The notes: generated by a model not told the origin, from the letters alone. Shown: positions 18,777-28,123, counted from the stretch's first letter. The stretch is 64,000 nt of DNA from Phormidium ambiguum IAM M-71 (GCF_001904725.1 NZ_MRCE01000016.1:1-64000), one strand, 5' to 3'. A program made the numbers and translations.

Positions 18777-18883
18777 TTTTCCTCACGATAATTTGCTGTT
18801 GTTTATTGTATGGCGAAGACAAGCACCAGGAAATTTTTAGCATAAAAATGCCCGTAAACCTAAAAAAATAGTTACCGAGCAAA

Positions 18884-20365
18884 TTAACTAGTTTGGACTC
18901 GCATTACCACCAGTGTCATATCATCGCCATTACGATTTCCCTGACCAATAAATTGCTGTACTTGGTCAAACAAATAATCCAAAATTGCTTGAGGTTCTTG
19001 GTAATTTTGACAAGCTTTCTGAAAAACCTGCATCAAATTTTCATCATCAAAGCGTTCCCCATTAGGGTTTGCAGCTTCGGTAAAACCATCAGTGTAATAA
19101 ATAATAGTATCGCCAGCAGCTAACTGAACCTGACCTTCTTCATACTGAGAATTAGCATCTAAACCAATCAGCATTCCCAAAGTATCCAAGCGTCTCACCG
19201 AATTACTGCTTGCTTGCCACAACAATGGCGGATTGTGAGCCGCGTTACTGTAAGAAAGAATACCAGTTTGTAAATCATATTCAGAATAAAACAAAGTGAC
19301 AAACCGATGGGAATTTTCTAGATCGGCAAACATCACCTGATTTAAATGTTGCAAAATTCGCCCTGGGGTGTGACCGTTGAGAACTTCTGCTCGTAACATT
19401 CCCCTAGTCATGGTCATAATTAAACCAGCTGGCACACCTTTACCCATAACATCGCCAATCACGATACCCCAACGTCCTCGCGCAGATGTTATTGGGTGAT
19501 TTTTCTGAGGTTCTTTATCCTCAGTTTTAACTGGCGGGACATAATGAGTGGGAATAAAATCATAATAATCCCCACCAACTCGATTAGCGGGTTGACAACG
19601 AGCGGCTAATTCAATTCCGGGAATTTGGGGACATTGGCGAGGTAACAATCGCTGTTGAATTTCTGCACCAATTTCTAATTCTCTATCTAGACGTTCTTTT
19701 TTGCGGAGTTCGACGGTGAGTTCATCATTTGCGATCGCCACAGCTGTTTGATCTGCCACCAACCGCACCAACTTCTGTCGCGTTTCCGTCCAAGTATATT
19801 CAGGATCGCGGCTAAAAACATATAGCCGTCCTCGTTCCATTTGCTTAACCAAAATTGCAGTACCAAACAAATGAATATTAGATCCCAAACAGCGACTTAC
19901 TTGAGCATCTAAAAGCGCCAGTCCTTTTTGGACTCCTGATGCTTCTTCCAGATCGAATTGCTCGATCTCAGCAGTTACTAAAGCAGAATTTTTCGCCCGC
20001 GCATCCTTGACTTTTAATGTTGCGCTTTCGATCGCTTTGCGAATATCTATTCCTTGGAGATTGTCTTGGCAGTGTAACTGTTCCAGCTTTACTTGACCAT
20101 TAGGTTTTAACAACACTAAAGCACTACCATCAGCATCGGTAACTCTAGTCGCCATTAACGGAACTAACTCTAAAAATTGGTTCAGATTGTTGAACGATCT
20201 AAGCGCAAACCCTAAAGAACTCAACAAATCTTGGATTTTATGCTGTTCCCGATACAAACGTGCTACCAGCTGTTTGAGAGCAAACACAGGCGTTACTTCA
20301 GAAGTATCGCGGCGCGAATCATCGCCTGATTCAGATGAAAGTTGAGAAAGGGGCACAGTATTCAT
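18884..20365 (-). CDS. GAF-domain SpoIIE-type PP2C phosphatase
   Basis: A 493-residue soluble serine phosphatase of the RsbU/SpoIIE class. A coiled start is followed by a GAF sensor domain (about 50-215), a linker helix (LTVELRKKERLDRELEIGAE) and a PP2C-type catalytic domain (about 240-490). Visible catalytic pieces are RVGGDYYDFI, IGDVMGKGVPAGLIM, LFYSEYDLQTGILSYSNAAH and YYTDGFTEAANPNGE, carrying the metal-binding aspartates. Such enzymes usually dephosphorylate anti-sigma-factor antagonists in partner-switching pathways. No antagonist or kinase gene is adjacent, so the target is unknown. Confidence 0.9.
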   Translation of the reverse strand: MNTVPLSQLSSESGDDSRRDTSEVTPVFALKQLVARLYREQHKIQDLLSSLGFALRSFNNLNQFLELVPLMATRVTDADGSALVLLKPNGQVKLEQLHCQDNLQGIDIRKAIESATLKVKDARAKNSALVTAEIEQFDLEEASGVQKGLALLDAQVSRCLGSNIHLFGTAILVKQMERGRLYVFSRDPEYTWTETRQKLVRLVADQTAVAIANDELTVELRKKERLDRELEIGAEIQQRLLPRQCPQIPGIELAARCQPANRVGGDYYDFIPTHYVPPVKTEDKEPQKNHPITSARGRWGIVIGDVMGKGVPAGLIMTMTRGMLRAEVLNGHTPGRILQHLNQVMFADLENSHRFVTLFYSEYDLQTGILSYSNAAHNPPLLWQASSNSVRRLDTLGMLIGLDANSQYEEGQVQLAAGDTIIYYTDGFTEAANPNGERFDDENLMQVFQKACQNYQEPQAILDYLFDQVQQFIGQGNRNGDDMTLVVMRVQTS

Positions 20366-20843
20366 TACCTAAGCCATCTGGTCTAGTTTATTTAGGGATA
20401 AAAGCAATAGCAAATTGCATAGCTAGAGTAAACCTAGCGCATCAAAATGGAGACACAAAAATGTTTGGTTTCTCCTGATTCTGCCCTGAACTGTGCTAGG
20501 AAACAAACTTTTATCAGATCAAAAGCAGGGTGGTCAACATTTTAACCGAGTCTGGGTAGAACAATACCTGAATCTAATGGGATAAATTCTAGCGAATGAA
20601 TCTAACATAATAGTATTGTTATCTACCACTGGTGTATATCTAAGGATAATCACTACTCTAGTCTTTGGTTAATTTTATTCTTTATGTATTTATACTCATT
20701 GAATTTCTTTAATTCCGTTCCCAGTATGAATTACTCTAGTAGAAATACTCGAAAATTTTAATATTATTTACAAATTAAAAGTAATGGATAAACCTTGTTG
20801 CTTATCCATTACTTTTTTTGCAATATTATAAAGTTTTTCAATG
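20366..20843. other. Intergenic region between ftsY and the phosphatase gene
   Basis: A 478-base AT-rich gap that holds the terminator of ftsY (20781-20812) and, presumably, the promoter of the GAF-SpoIIE gene. No open frame or RNA recognised. Confidence 0.6.
20781..20812 (-). terminator. Rho-independent terminator of ftsY (bidirectional)
   Basis: GTAATGGATAA (20781-20791) pairs perfectly with TTATCCATTAC (20802-20812) around a 10-base loop. On the minus strand the stem is followed by TTTTAATTTG and on the plus strand by a run of seven T, so it can work both ways. It lies 32 bases past the ftsY stop. Confidence 0.85.
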
Positions 20844-22550
20844 TTAGCCACTGAGCAAAGCTTCTACAAATTCGTAGCTAGAAAAAGGACGTAAATCTTC
20901 AATTCCTTCTCCAGCACCAATAAAGCGAATTGGTAAACCTAACTGCTTGACTACTGCTAAAGCTACACCTCCTTTGGCAGTTCCATCTAGTTTGGTGAGT
21001 ACCACACCACTAAGTTGGGCTGTTTGGGCGAAAACTTCTGCTTGACGCAAACCGTTTTGTCCCAGTGTTGCATCCAGAACCAATAAGGATTCTATTTTTG
21101 CTTCTGGCGCTTTTTTATCAATAATCCGGCGGATTTTCGATAATTCATCCATTAAGTTCTTTTTGTTTTGTAATCGCCCTGCTGTATCTACTAAAAGTAA
21201 TTCCGTACCTCTTGATTTAGCCGCACTAATAGCATCAAATACAACCGCAGCTGGATCGGTGTTATTTCCGGGATTGGCAACTACTTCTACATTGCTACGT
21301 TGTCCCCAAACTTTTACCTGCTGAACGGCGGCGGCGCGGAAGGTGTCAGCCGCAGCGATTAAACATTTGTAACCGGATTTATCGGCAATGTGCGCTATTT
21401 TACCAATAGTAGTAGTTTTTCCGGCTCCATTTACCCCAGTCATTAACCAGATATTCAGTGCATCTTTTTCTGGGGCAAAACCGCGTTTTGCCGATTTTTG
21501 CAGGGGTGATTCAAGCATTTCTTGGATGATTTGCTTTAAGTAGGCGATCGCTGCATCTGGCGGCAAAACTTCTTCCCGCAGTTTACTTTGTAGCGAACTG
21601 ATGATGTAATCTGTTGCTTCTACTCCCACATCAGCTTGTAGTAGCAGAGATTCGATTTCTTCAACTGCATCTTGATTCAGTGGGCCTTGACCAACGATCG
21701 CTTTTAATTGATTAACAATATTGCGTCGAGTTTTGTCTAAACCTTGGCGCAGTTTCTTTAACCAGGTAATTTCTTCAATGGAAACATCTTCTGGGCGACG
21801 ACCTTGGGCAGCTAAAATTTCTGCCGACCACATAAAACCTTCATCAAAAGCAAAGTCAGGAATTTCTTCTAAAGTAGTTTCTGGTGCCGCTACTGTAGCT
21901 GCTGGCGAAACTTCTGCTTCCGGTTCTTCTATGGCATCTTTTACTAATTTTTGAATTCTCGCTTCGCGTTCTTCTTTTCTTGCCCAAAATGGAACTTGAA
22001 CCGGAGTTTCCACTTCTGCCGCTGCTGCGACTTCCTCAACTACATCACCTGTTTCGCCAATAGTTTCAATTACAGGATTTTCTAGTGCAGTTTCTTCCCT
22101 AACCACACTTTCGGTAACTATTTCTGTAACAGGAGTTTCCGGTGCAATTTCTCCCGTAATCACACTTTCAGGTACTTTTTCAGTTACAGGAATTTCCCCT
22201 GTCATTGCTTCTGTAACTACACTTTCGGGTAATGTTTCAGTTACAGGGGTTTCTGGTACAGCTTCTTCAGTAACAATACTTTCAACAATTGTTTCAGTAA
22301 CAGGAGTTTCCTCTGTGGTTTCTTCAGCGGGAACTGTAGTTTCTGTAGCTGTTTCTAACTTTTGTTTAGCTTGAATGTTTTTGTAAGCAGCTTTTGCCCA
22401 AGTTAGATAATCTTCTGAAGTTTGCGGTTCAGAAGTAGTTGAAGGCTGAGTTGATTCTACCTTAGACTCTGGAGGTGGAGTTGTCTCTGGTTGTTTCTCA
22501 GTTTTTTCTTTGTCTTTATCATATTGACGACGAAACCAGTTAAAAACCAT
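20844..22550 (-). CDS. ftsY: Signal recognition particle receptor FtsY
   Basis: FtsY is the membrane-associated GTPase that docks SRP-ribosome complexes for co-translational membrane insertion. The 568-residue protein has an acidic, low-complexity N-terminal A region (about 1-260) and a complete NG GTPase domain. GTPase motifs: GVNGAGKTTTIGKIA (from residue 372), AADTFRAAAVQQ, VDTAGRLQNK and TKLDGTAKGG. The A region holds degenerate tandem repeats of the form ETPVTExxxESVVxEE (about residues 75-170). The A region is longer than in E. coli and differs widely between cyanobacteria. nusB lies upstream on the same strand with a 158-base gap. Confidence 0.96.
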   Translation of the reverse strand: MVFNWFRRQYDKDKEKTEKQPETTPPPESKVESTQPSTTSEPQTSEDYLTWAKAAYKNIQAKQKLETATETTVPAEETTEETPVTETIVESIVTEEAVPETPVTETLPESVVTEAMTGEIPVTEKVPESVITGEIAPETPVTEIVTESVVREETALENPVIETIGETGDVVEEVAAAAEVETPVQVPFWARKEEREARIQKLVKDAIEEPEAEVSPAATVAAPETTLEEIPDFAFDEGFMWSAEILAAQGRRPEDVSIEEITWLKKLRQGLDKTRRNIVNQLKAIVGQGPLNQDAVEEIESLLLQADVGVEATDYIISSLQSKLREEVLPPDAAIAYLKQIIQEMLESPLQKSAKRGFAPEKDALNIWLMTGVNGAGKTTTIGKIAHIADKSGYKCLIAAADTFRAAAVQQVKVWGQRSNVEVVANPGNNTDPAAVVFDAISAAKSRGTELLLVDTAGRLQNKKNLMDELSKIRRIIDKKAPEAKIESLLVLDATLGQNGLRQAEVFAQTAQLSGVVLTKLDGTAKGGVALAVVKQLGLPIRFIGAGEGIEDLRPFSSYEFVEALLSG

Positions 22551-22664
22551 AACGCTTACATTTCAATTAGTCACTAAACAGTTATCCAGCTTTTTAATTA
22601 AGGGAAAAATGTTCAAGAAGAAATTCTTTTTCAACTTTTCCCTTACTTTGCTTGTTTGGCGTTC

Positions 22665-22692
22665 GCGTAGCGTGCCGGAGGCAATCGCCCGA
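22665..22692. repeat. GTTCGCGTAGCGTGCCGGAGG interspersed repeat
   Basis: A short GC-rich segment between nusB and ftsY of the GGCGTTCGCGTAGCGTGCC type, a motif I know as recurrent in cyanobacterial intergenic DNA. A related GCGATCGCGTAGCGTGC occurs near 39605. Confidence 0.45.
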
Positions 22693-22708
22693 TCCCAATT
22701 ATCAATTA

Positions 22709-23335
22709 TCAACTACTAATTGGGGTTTTTAATTTGTCGCTGACTCGACGTAAAACCCCATTAATAAATCTGTAACCGTCTTCACCGCTGTAACGTTTAG
22801 CTAATTCTACAGCTTCATTAATTGCAATTCGTTCAGGAACTCCTAAAAAGAGAATTTCGCAAACAGCAATTCTCAAAATATCTCGATCGATCCTAGCTAA
22901 CCGATTCAATTGCCAATCTACCATTGCGGACGACAACAATTCATCAACTTCTTCGCGTTTAACCATTAGATTTCGCACGATATTTTCTGCATAATTGCGA
23001 ACATCTTTTTGGTTAGATAGTTGAATAAATTCCGGTATTTCTACAGAACTACCCATGCGGTTAATTGCTTGAGAAGCTAATTGGATAGCTTCTTGTAACA
23101 TTGTTCTAGCACTTTGCAGATCCACAGCGCGAGTTTGGCTGTGTAATAAGCGATCGTCCGCACGTTGTAATTCTCCCGCAGCTTCTTCCAAAGCTTCTTT
23201 AACTTCTGTGGTTAAAGTTCGGATCGCCGCAATAATAAAGTCTGGGATTTCTTGTTCGGAAATCTTTTCGGGATTTGTTGGCATCTGAGATAAACTCAGT
23301 AAAGCCAATTCACGCGCAACTTGACGAGACTGCAT
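22709..23335 (-). CDS. nusB: Transcription antitermination factor NusB
   Basis: NusB binds boxA RNA with NusE (S10) and promotes antitermination of rRNA transcription. The 208-residue protein has the C-terminal NusB fold with typical pieces [40 protein letters not shown] and NGVLRRV. It is longer than the 140-residue enteric protein because of an N-terminal cyanobacterial insertion with helical [15 protein letters not shown]. It lies between the DUF502 gene and ftsY, an order I recall from other cyanobacteria. Confidence 0.95.
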   Translation of the reverse strand: MQSRQVARELALLSLSQMPTNPEKISEQEIPDFIIAAIRTLTTEVKEALEEAAGELQRADDRLLHSQTRAVDLQSARTMLQEAIQLASQAINRMGSSVEIPEFIQLSNQKDVRNYAENIVRNLMVKREEVDELLSSAMVDWQLNRLARIDRDILRIAVCEILFLGVPERIAINEAVELAKRYSGEDGYRFINGVLRRVSDKLKTPISS

Positions 23336-23535
23336 AATATTTCCTGTGATTACTAATTTTTGCCTTGTTTGTTGATTAGTGAAAACCTAATTTTAGATAG
23401 GAGTTAGTATTGAAACTTTTTTTCCAAGATAAATCAATTAGGTAGGAGAGTCGGAAAATTTCCTTAACTCAAAACTTAAGCAGGATTTAGAGATTTACCA
23501 GATTAATTGATTATAAATCCTGGTCAAACTTTTCC

Positions 23536-24234
23536 CTAAGCTTCTTCTGCGGGTAAAACTTGCAGCTTACTTTCAGGAAACTTGGGAAGAGAAGCAGGAG
23601 CTAAAGGACTGGGACTAACAATACCACCGGAGACAATCACCTTAAAGGCTTCTTCTACTGACATACCCAAGTCTACCACTTCATCTTCGGCAACAACTGC
23701 ATACCAACCCGTAGTCGGGTTAGGTGTTGTCGGAATAAATATACTGAGCATTGGTCGGTTGGACAAGTGAGTTTGCATCTCATTGCTGAGAGTGCCTGTA
23801 ACAAATGCGATCGCCCAAATTCCTCTTCTAGGATACTCCACCAAAATTACCCGGCGAAACTTCCCACCGCTATCCTTTAATACGGTTTCTAGCAATTGTT
23901 TCAAAGTCTTGTAAACCGAGCCAGCTAAAGGAATCGCGTGCAACACTCGTTCGCCAACGTCCAAAAACCAACGACCGACTATATTCCGCGCCATTAAGCC
24001 AATTAGCAAAATACTCAACAGTGGAACCGCTAGTCCCACCGCCAGATCCAGCAAATTAACTAAAATCGGATGCAGACCATCAAAAGGATTCAGCCACTTG
24101 GGAATACGGGTAAGAAAATCAATTACCCAAGTTGCTATAGTCACCGTCAACCAAATCGTGGTAGCAAGGGGAATTACCACCAATAAACCTGCAATCAGGT
24201 CATTTTTTAAATCCTGCTTCAAGCGTTGGAACAC
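23536..24234 (-). CDS. DUF502 family membrane protein
   Basis: A 232-residue protein with two transmembrane segments (about residues 14-42 and 58-83), then a soluble domain with the DUF502 signatures GSVYKTLKQLLETVL, FIPTTPNPTTGWY and MSVEEAFKVIVSGGI. The start is GTG (MFQRLKQDLK), close to the typical N-terminus. The family is widespread in photosynthetic organisms; plant relatives are membrane proteins without a settled biochemical role. It heads the nusB-ftsY series. Confidence 0.88.
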   Translation of the reverse strand: MFQRLKQDLKNDLIAGLLVVIPLATTIWLTVTIATWVIDFLTRIPKWLNPFDGLHPILVNLLDLAVGLAVPLLSILLIGLMARNIVGRWFLDVGERVLHAIPLAGSVYKTLKQLLETVLKDSGGKFRRVILVEYPRRGIWAIAFVTGTLSNEMQTHLSNRPMLSIFIPTTPNPTTGWYAVVAEDEVVDLGMSVEEAFKVIVSGGIVSPSPLAPASLPKFPESKLQVLPAEEA

Positions 24235-24687
24235 AGATCGCCCACTCTACTATCTACCCTGTTGAAAAAATTATAAAACTTAATAAGTAACCCCTCTTTC
24301 ACTTAGCCGTACTTTAAGTTGGTGGTTTTTCCCACTTCAGCAGACAATTCAGTATAAAAGGGGTTATTGATTAGATAGTATCAGCGATTACACTTTTCTG
24401 CATCTAGTTTAAAGCTAAGAGTACAGGGCAACTCAGATTTATATCGAATTTGTATCCGAAGCTTTTTATTTAGGGTTTTGCCAAAGTAACTCCCCTGATC
24501 TTTTGTGTTTCAGGTAGCTTCTGCTTTCACCCTTGTTACTCAAATGTGGTACTATATTTAGTACTAATAGCAATTCTCTGTAAAATTGCGCTTAATCATT
24601 GCCCCTCCCTGTAAATGGGGACGGGCTTGGCTGGGTTTCTGTGCAGCGCATCTTCATAGAGAATTAGTATTGTTAAACTTCAGTTAG

Positions 24688-24729
24688 TTGAGTATTTAAG
24701 TCTATTTTTAAATAAACTTAAATACTCAA
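24688..24729. promoter_or_regulatory. 14-bp inverted repeat upstream of hicAB
   Basis: TTGAGTATTTAAGT (24688-24701) and ACTTAAATACTCAA (24716-24729) are perfect reverse complements around 14 bases. It lies about 200 bases before hicA. It may be an operator, a cruciform-prone site or the end of an upstream transcript; no T-run follows directly. Confidence 0.6.
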
Positions 24730-24799
24730 TTAAGTTGTAATTTCAACTCCTGACAAAGGTCACTTTTAAGTGATAACTAAAATTCAGTCAGGTAAAAAC

Positions 24800-24843
24800 C
24801 TTAAGTAATAACTTAAGTTGAAGCAATCCCATAGATGATGGGA
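24800..24843. promoter_or_regulatory. Candidate HicB operator dyads
   Basis: Two small dyads lie close together 86-129 bases before hicA: CTTAAGT-N4-ACTTAAG at 24800-24817 and TCCCAT-N5-ATGGGA at 24827-24843. HicB-type antitoxins with a C-terminal DNA-binding domain repress their own operons through such palindromes. The assignment is inference from position. Confidence 0.45.
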
Positions 24844-24928
24844 TATAAGGTCAGTAGCCATAAACCTACTAGAAAAAGAGAGAAAGCCATGAGAAAAACA
24901 CACTATAGAATCAGGAAAAAATTTGAGC

Positions 24929-25189
24929 ATGAGTCAACTACAAAAATTAGTCAAATTATTTCTGTCCTATCCAACTGAAGTTCGTTATAAAGATGCTAAA
25001 CGTTTATTAACAGCTTTCGGTTTTGAAGAAGTGCGCTCAAAAGGGAGCCACCATATTTTTCGCAATGAAGATGGACAGATATTACCTATTCCAAAGCAGG
25101 GAGGTAAAAAAGTTGGAGAACGTTATATAGAACGCATAATTGAGGTGCTCAGACTGGAGGAATATGATGCCCAAGAAAAAGATGACTGA
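24929..25189 (+). CDS. hicA: HicA family mRNA interferase toxin
   Basis: HicA toxins are small double-stranded-RNA-binding-fold ribonucleases that cleave mRNA and tmRNA. The 86-residue protein shows the family core RYKDAKRLLTAFGFEEVRSK then GSHHIFRNEDG, with the catalytic His in the GSHH motif, and the closing KKVGERYIERIIEVL. The ATG at 24929 is preferred to the in-frame TTG at 24923. It overlaps the start of hicB by 26 bases, so the two are translationally coupled. Confidence 0.9.
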   Translation: MSQLQKLVKLFLSYPTEVRYKDAKRLLTAFGFEEVRSKGSHHIFRNEDGQILPIPKQGGKKVGERYIERIIEVLRLEEYDAQEKDD

Positions 25190-25676
25190 GCGAAAATCAC
25201 TAGAATTTTACCTAAGCTTAAAATATCCTATTACCCTCTACCCCGATCCTGATCCCGAAGTGGGTTATGTGGTTGAAATGAAAGATTTACCTGGCTGCAT
25301 AACTCAGGGAGAAACCATTGAAGAAGCTATGTCTAACATTCAGGAAGTGAGGGAATTGTGGATAGAAACTGCTTACGAATTTGGAGATGATATTCCCTTA
25401 CCTAAAACTGGGAAAGATTACAGTGGTAAAGTTTTACTCCGAATGCCTCGCTCGCTGCATCGACAATTAGTAGAAAGTGCTGAACGTGAAGGAGTCAGTT
25501 TCAATCAATATGTAATATCTCTATTAAGTGAAAGGAACGCTTTAAGAGATACTGAAAATATCAACGAGCAACTCGAAAGGATATACAAAGTTCTTTCCGA
25601 GCAAACAATTACATTGACTGAACAACAAATGGAAACTTTGAAGCAATTAGTGGGTGTAAATAGTGTAATAATATAA
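25164..25676 (+). CDS. hicB: HicB family antitoxin
   Basis: A 170-residue antitoxin partner of hicA. The N-terminal partially degraded RNase H-like domain is recognisable from YPITLYPDPDPEVGYVVEMK, LPGCITQGETIEEAMSNIQE and VRELWIETAYE (about residues 12-75). The C-terminal part has a ribbon-helix-helix-like segment, VLLRMPRSLHRQLVESAERE then GVSFNQYVISLLSER, for DNA binding. An extra C-terminal helix of 35 residues extends beyond the usual HicB. Two adjacent ATGs (25164 and 25167) follow CTGGAGG; the second has better spacing, so the true start could be one codon later. Confidence 0.9.
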   Translation: MMPKKKMTERKSLEFYLSLKYPITLYPDPDPEVGYVVEMKDLPGCITQGETIEEAMSNIQEVRELWIETAYEFGDDIPLPKTGKDYSGKVLLRMPRSLHRQLVESAEREGVSFNQYVISLLSERNALRDTENINEQLERIYKVLSEQTITLTEQQMETLKQLVGVNSVII

Positions 25677-25732
25677 CTACTGCTTTAGGAAATTTACAGT
25701 TAGTTAATGGTAAAAAGCTTTTTTTAAGGGGT

Positions 25733-25790
25733 AGAAGGCAGAAGGCAAAAATTCCTTAGTCTCTGGCTCCCCTGCCCCTTTAATATTCTA
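25733..25790. repeat. Short GGCAGAA composite repeat
   Basis: GTAGAAGGCAGAAGGCAAAAATTCC followed by a CT-rich tract with CCCCTGCCCC. This is a third, shorter copy of the heptamer-plus-pyrimidine composite seen at 1-121 and 45596-45664. It lies between the convergent hicB and GT2 genes. Confidence 0.6.
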
Positions 25791-25794
25791 CCTT

Positions 25795-26703
25795 CTAAGT
25801 AGAAGAACTTAACTTAGCCGAGTCAGTTGTTACTTCCTCTGTGGATGAATCTGAAGCAGAGAAGTTATGATTTACTTCAAAGTTGGGTAAAGGCAGATGC
25901 TTCAGTTCCCAGACTTTGAGCATAATCAGATATTCGTAAAAAGCTTGTAAGGTACACCAAGCAAATCCCGCCCCACCATCAAGTATTCCTCCTAAGAGGA
26001 AGTACATATAAACAAATCGAATTAAGGGTCGAAATGGTAAACGCAGAGATAAATCTTTGAGTGCCCTTCTTCTTTCTACTTCACTTTGTCCAAACAACAA
26101 TTCTCGCCAGTTAACATTACCTTGTTGTAGCTGACGTAGGGTTTCTTTTGCTTCGTCTGTGGAGTAACGGTTGTGTTTTTCAATCCAGCGACTTAATCCT
26201 TTGCTACAGGTGTAATGGGGATAAGTTTCTTGGAGAAAACTAGTTGCACCGTCGCAGACTTCCCGTTCTGTGTGACCATAATCAGTGAACCAAACTTTGT
26301 CTTTGCGGAATAGACGCATTTGGTAACGAGGATATTGGGTGCTGCGCCGAATCCAGCTACCCATGAACATGACTCGTTCAGCTACGTAGTAACCGATGTA
26401 TTCTTTACTTTGAGTTGCTTGTAGACATTCCTGAAATAGTTCGGGAGTCATCCGTTCATCGGCTTCGAGGATGTATACCCAGTCGTGTTTGGCGGGGACT
26501 GATTGTAGCATCCAAGTTCGCTGTTGTCCGTGACTTTCAAATTTATGCTGAACAATTTGCACTGGGTAGCGATTAGCAATTTCGATCGTGCGATCGCTAC
26601 TCACTGAATCTACTACAATCACATCATCAGACAGCATTGCTGATTCAATGCAAGCGGCTATATCAATTTCTTCGTTATAGGTCAGGATGTAAATCGAGAT
26701 CAT
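25795..26703 (-). CDS. Family 2 glycosyltransferase (WaaE/KdtX-like)
   Basis: A 302-residue GT-A glycosyltransferase of the type annotated as lipopolysaccharide core beta-glucosyltransferase. It opens with ISIYILTYNEEIDIAACIES; VDSVSSDRT (residues 31-39) and EADE (80-83) mark nucleotide and metal binding. KHNRYSTDEAKETLRQL and the C-terminal hydrophobic FRPLIRFVYMYFLLGGILDG are typical of this group, the latter suggesting membrane association. The HpsJ-like gene lies 102 bases upstream on the same strand. A role in exopolysaccharide or hormogonium polysaccharide synthesis is plausible by context. Confidence 0.85.
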   Translation of the reverse strand: MISIYILTYNEEIDIAACIESAMLSDDVIVVDSVSSDRTIEIANRYPVQIVQHKFESHGQQRTWMLQSVPAKHDWVYILEADERMTPELFQECLQATQSKEYIGYYVAERVMFMGSWIRRSTQYPRYQMRLFRKDKVWFTDYGHTEREVCDGATSFLQETYPHYTCSKGLSRWIEKHNRYSTDEAKETLRQLQQGNVNWRELLFGQSEVERRRALKDLSLRLPFRPLIRFVYMYFLLGGILDGGAGFAWCTLQAFYEYLIMLKVWELKHLPLPNFEVNHNFSASDSSTEEVTTDSAKLSSST

Positions 26704-26805
26704 GTAAAACTTCCATTTAGGCGATAAAGATAGAGATTATTGAGATCTTTGCCTTAGAGTACCCTGACGATCGACTCTAGCTATAAAATTGCTCAAAGTC
26801 TTTTG

Positions 26806-27636
26806 TTAGCGCTTGGGTGGTGAATTTTTGCGTGGTGCTGATGGCAAGGATACTAAACCTCTCAATCCTGTTCCCGCAGTTAGAAAAAAGCCTAATGCTA
26901 ATAAAACACTGCTGAGTCCAATTTGAAATTGAGATTTAAACGCCGCTGTTTTAGCTTGATTTTCTAATTGTTGTTGGCGTTCCCGAATTTGGCTAAGAGT
27001 TTGGTTACTAAAGCTTTTAGCTTGTTGATTTAAAAATTCATCTAAGGCTTGAGGATTACTTTTGGATTGTTGAAGTATGTCTTTAATTTGTTGCGGTACT
27101 TGTTGATTTTGAATTGCTTGGTTATATCTTTGTTCGTCTTTAAGTAATTCTCCGATTTGGGTTCTAATTTGAGTACGTCTCTGTTCTACTTGATTTTTAA
27201 AAGCATCGCTAGTTAGTTGGCTTTCTGCTTGCTTGGCTTGCTTTTGTACTTCGGCGATCGCGGCGTTACTCTGAAGTCGGACATTGTTAACGTGCAAGGG
27301 TGCAATCAACAGATAAAGCAACCCTAAAATTCCCGACAGTACTAATGCGATTAGTTTCACTATTTGCCAAACTGAGCCACCTTTCCCGGATGTATCAGCT
27401 ACAGCTACACTGTCAATCCAAGTACCAGCAAATAGAAATGCCATTCCTACTAAAGGAATAATTCCGCGTTCTACTAACTGAGTTGTCAGGTTGATCTGCC
27501 ATCCGCGATCGGTTGGATTAAAGGGAATTAACAGCGTAAATGCGTCAATTAAAAAAGACAGTATACAGATTACTCCAATCAACTTGAGAATTAACGCAGC
27601 TGGTGGTGATAATGGACGGCTTGTAGTCGCTTTCAT
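26806..27636 (-). CDS. HpsJ-like polysaccharide-associated membrane protein
   Basis: A 276-residue protein with three N-terminal transmembrane segments (about 14-40, 58-79 and 91-115), a Gln-rich coiled coil (about 120-235, QVEQRRTQIRTQIGELLKDE..) and a final membrane segment (about 238-258). This layout and the opening RPLSPPAALILKLIGVICIL resemble HpsJ-family proteins, which are linked to hormogonium polysaccharide export and gliding motility in filamentous cyanobacteria. The neighbouring glycosyltransferase supports a surface-polysaccharide role. The family call is from memory of architecture, so moderate. Confidence 0.6.
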   Translation of the reverse strand: MKATTSRPLSPPAALILKLIGVICILSFLIDAFTLLIPFNPTDRGWQINLTTQLVERGIIPLVGMAFLFAGTWIDSVAVADTSGKGGSVWQIVKLIALVLSGILGLLYLLIAPLHVNNVRLQSNAAIAEVQKQAKQAESQLTSDAFKNQVEQRRTQIRTQIGELLKDEQRYNQAIQNQQVPQQIKDILQQSKSNPQALDEFLNQQAKSFSNQTLSQIRERQQQLENQAKTAAFKSQFQIGLSSVLLALGFFLTAGTGLRGLVSLPSAPRKNSPPKR

Positions 27637-28123
27637 GGTTCTTTTTACTAAAATCTAGAATCGTTGCGTCGAATGACGATCGTTAACTATCACTAGTTTG
27701 TCATGGCTTTTCTGACGGACAGCGTTAGGATTTGTCTGAAACCTTGATTTATCAAGGATAACAGTCTTAATTAAACCTCGCTTTTTTCCTCCACTAGTTC
27801 AAACATTTAATAATGATTTCGGAGTTTCTCTCATTACTTAGTTTTAATATGGATGAGCTATCAGAAGTCCCTGCAAGACATATTCTATTACCTATAATGC
27901 CCTTTAATTTCCATAATCTCACAATTTGTAAACCTTTTTTCGGGTGGTTTGCTCCATAGTTATATTTGCTGATGTTATTGCCTACTATTAGCACTTATTA
28001 AATCAGTAATTTCCCTGTACAATTAGGGAAAGTTGCTTACAAGTTGATGTAAAAATAAATTTAGCTCATCGACTGCTGAGTAAACCAAAACAGTTGTTAC
28101 TCAAAAAAATTGCAAATCCGCTC
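27637..28123. other. Intergenic region upstream of leuD
   Basis: A 487-base gap between divergent genes. A 66-codon frame at 27794-27994 (minus) has no ribosome site and no protein-like pattern, so it is rejected. Promoters for leuD and the HpsJ-like gene must lie here, but no clear -10/-35 pair or hairpin stands out. Confidence 0.5.

Larger units (their letters stand above)
24235..24928. other. Intergenic region upstream of hicA with three dyads
   Basis: A 694-base AT-rich gap. It contains three separate inverted repeats in its last 250 bases (24688-24729, 24800-24817 and 24827-24843), a layout expected for an autoregulated toxin-antitoxin promoter. A 29-codon frame at 24889-24978 (MRKTHYRIRKKFEHESTTKI..) overlaps the start of hicA. 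It has only a weak purine-rich leader and is not called as a gene. Confidence 0.6.

Noticed and set aside
27794-27994. 66-codon minus-strand ORF in the leuD leader
   Set aside because: No ribosome site and no protein-like pattern; likely chance frame in AT-rich DNA.
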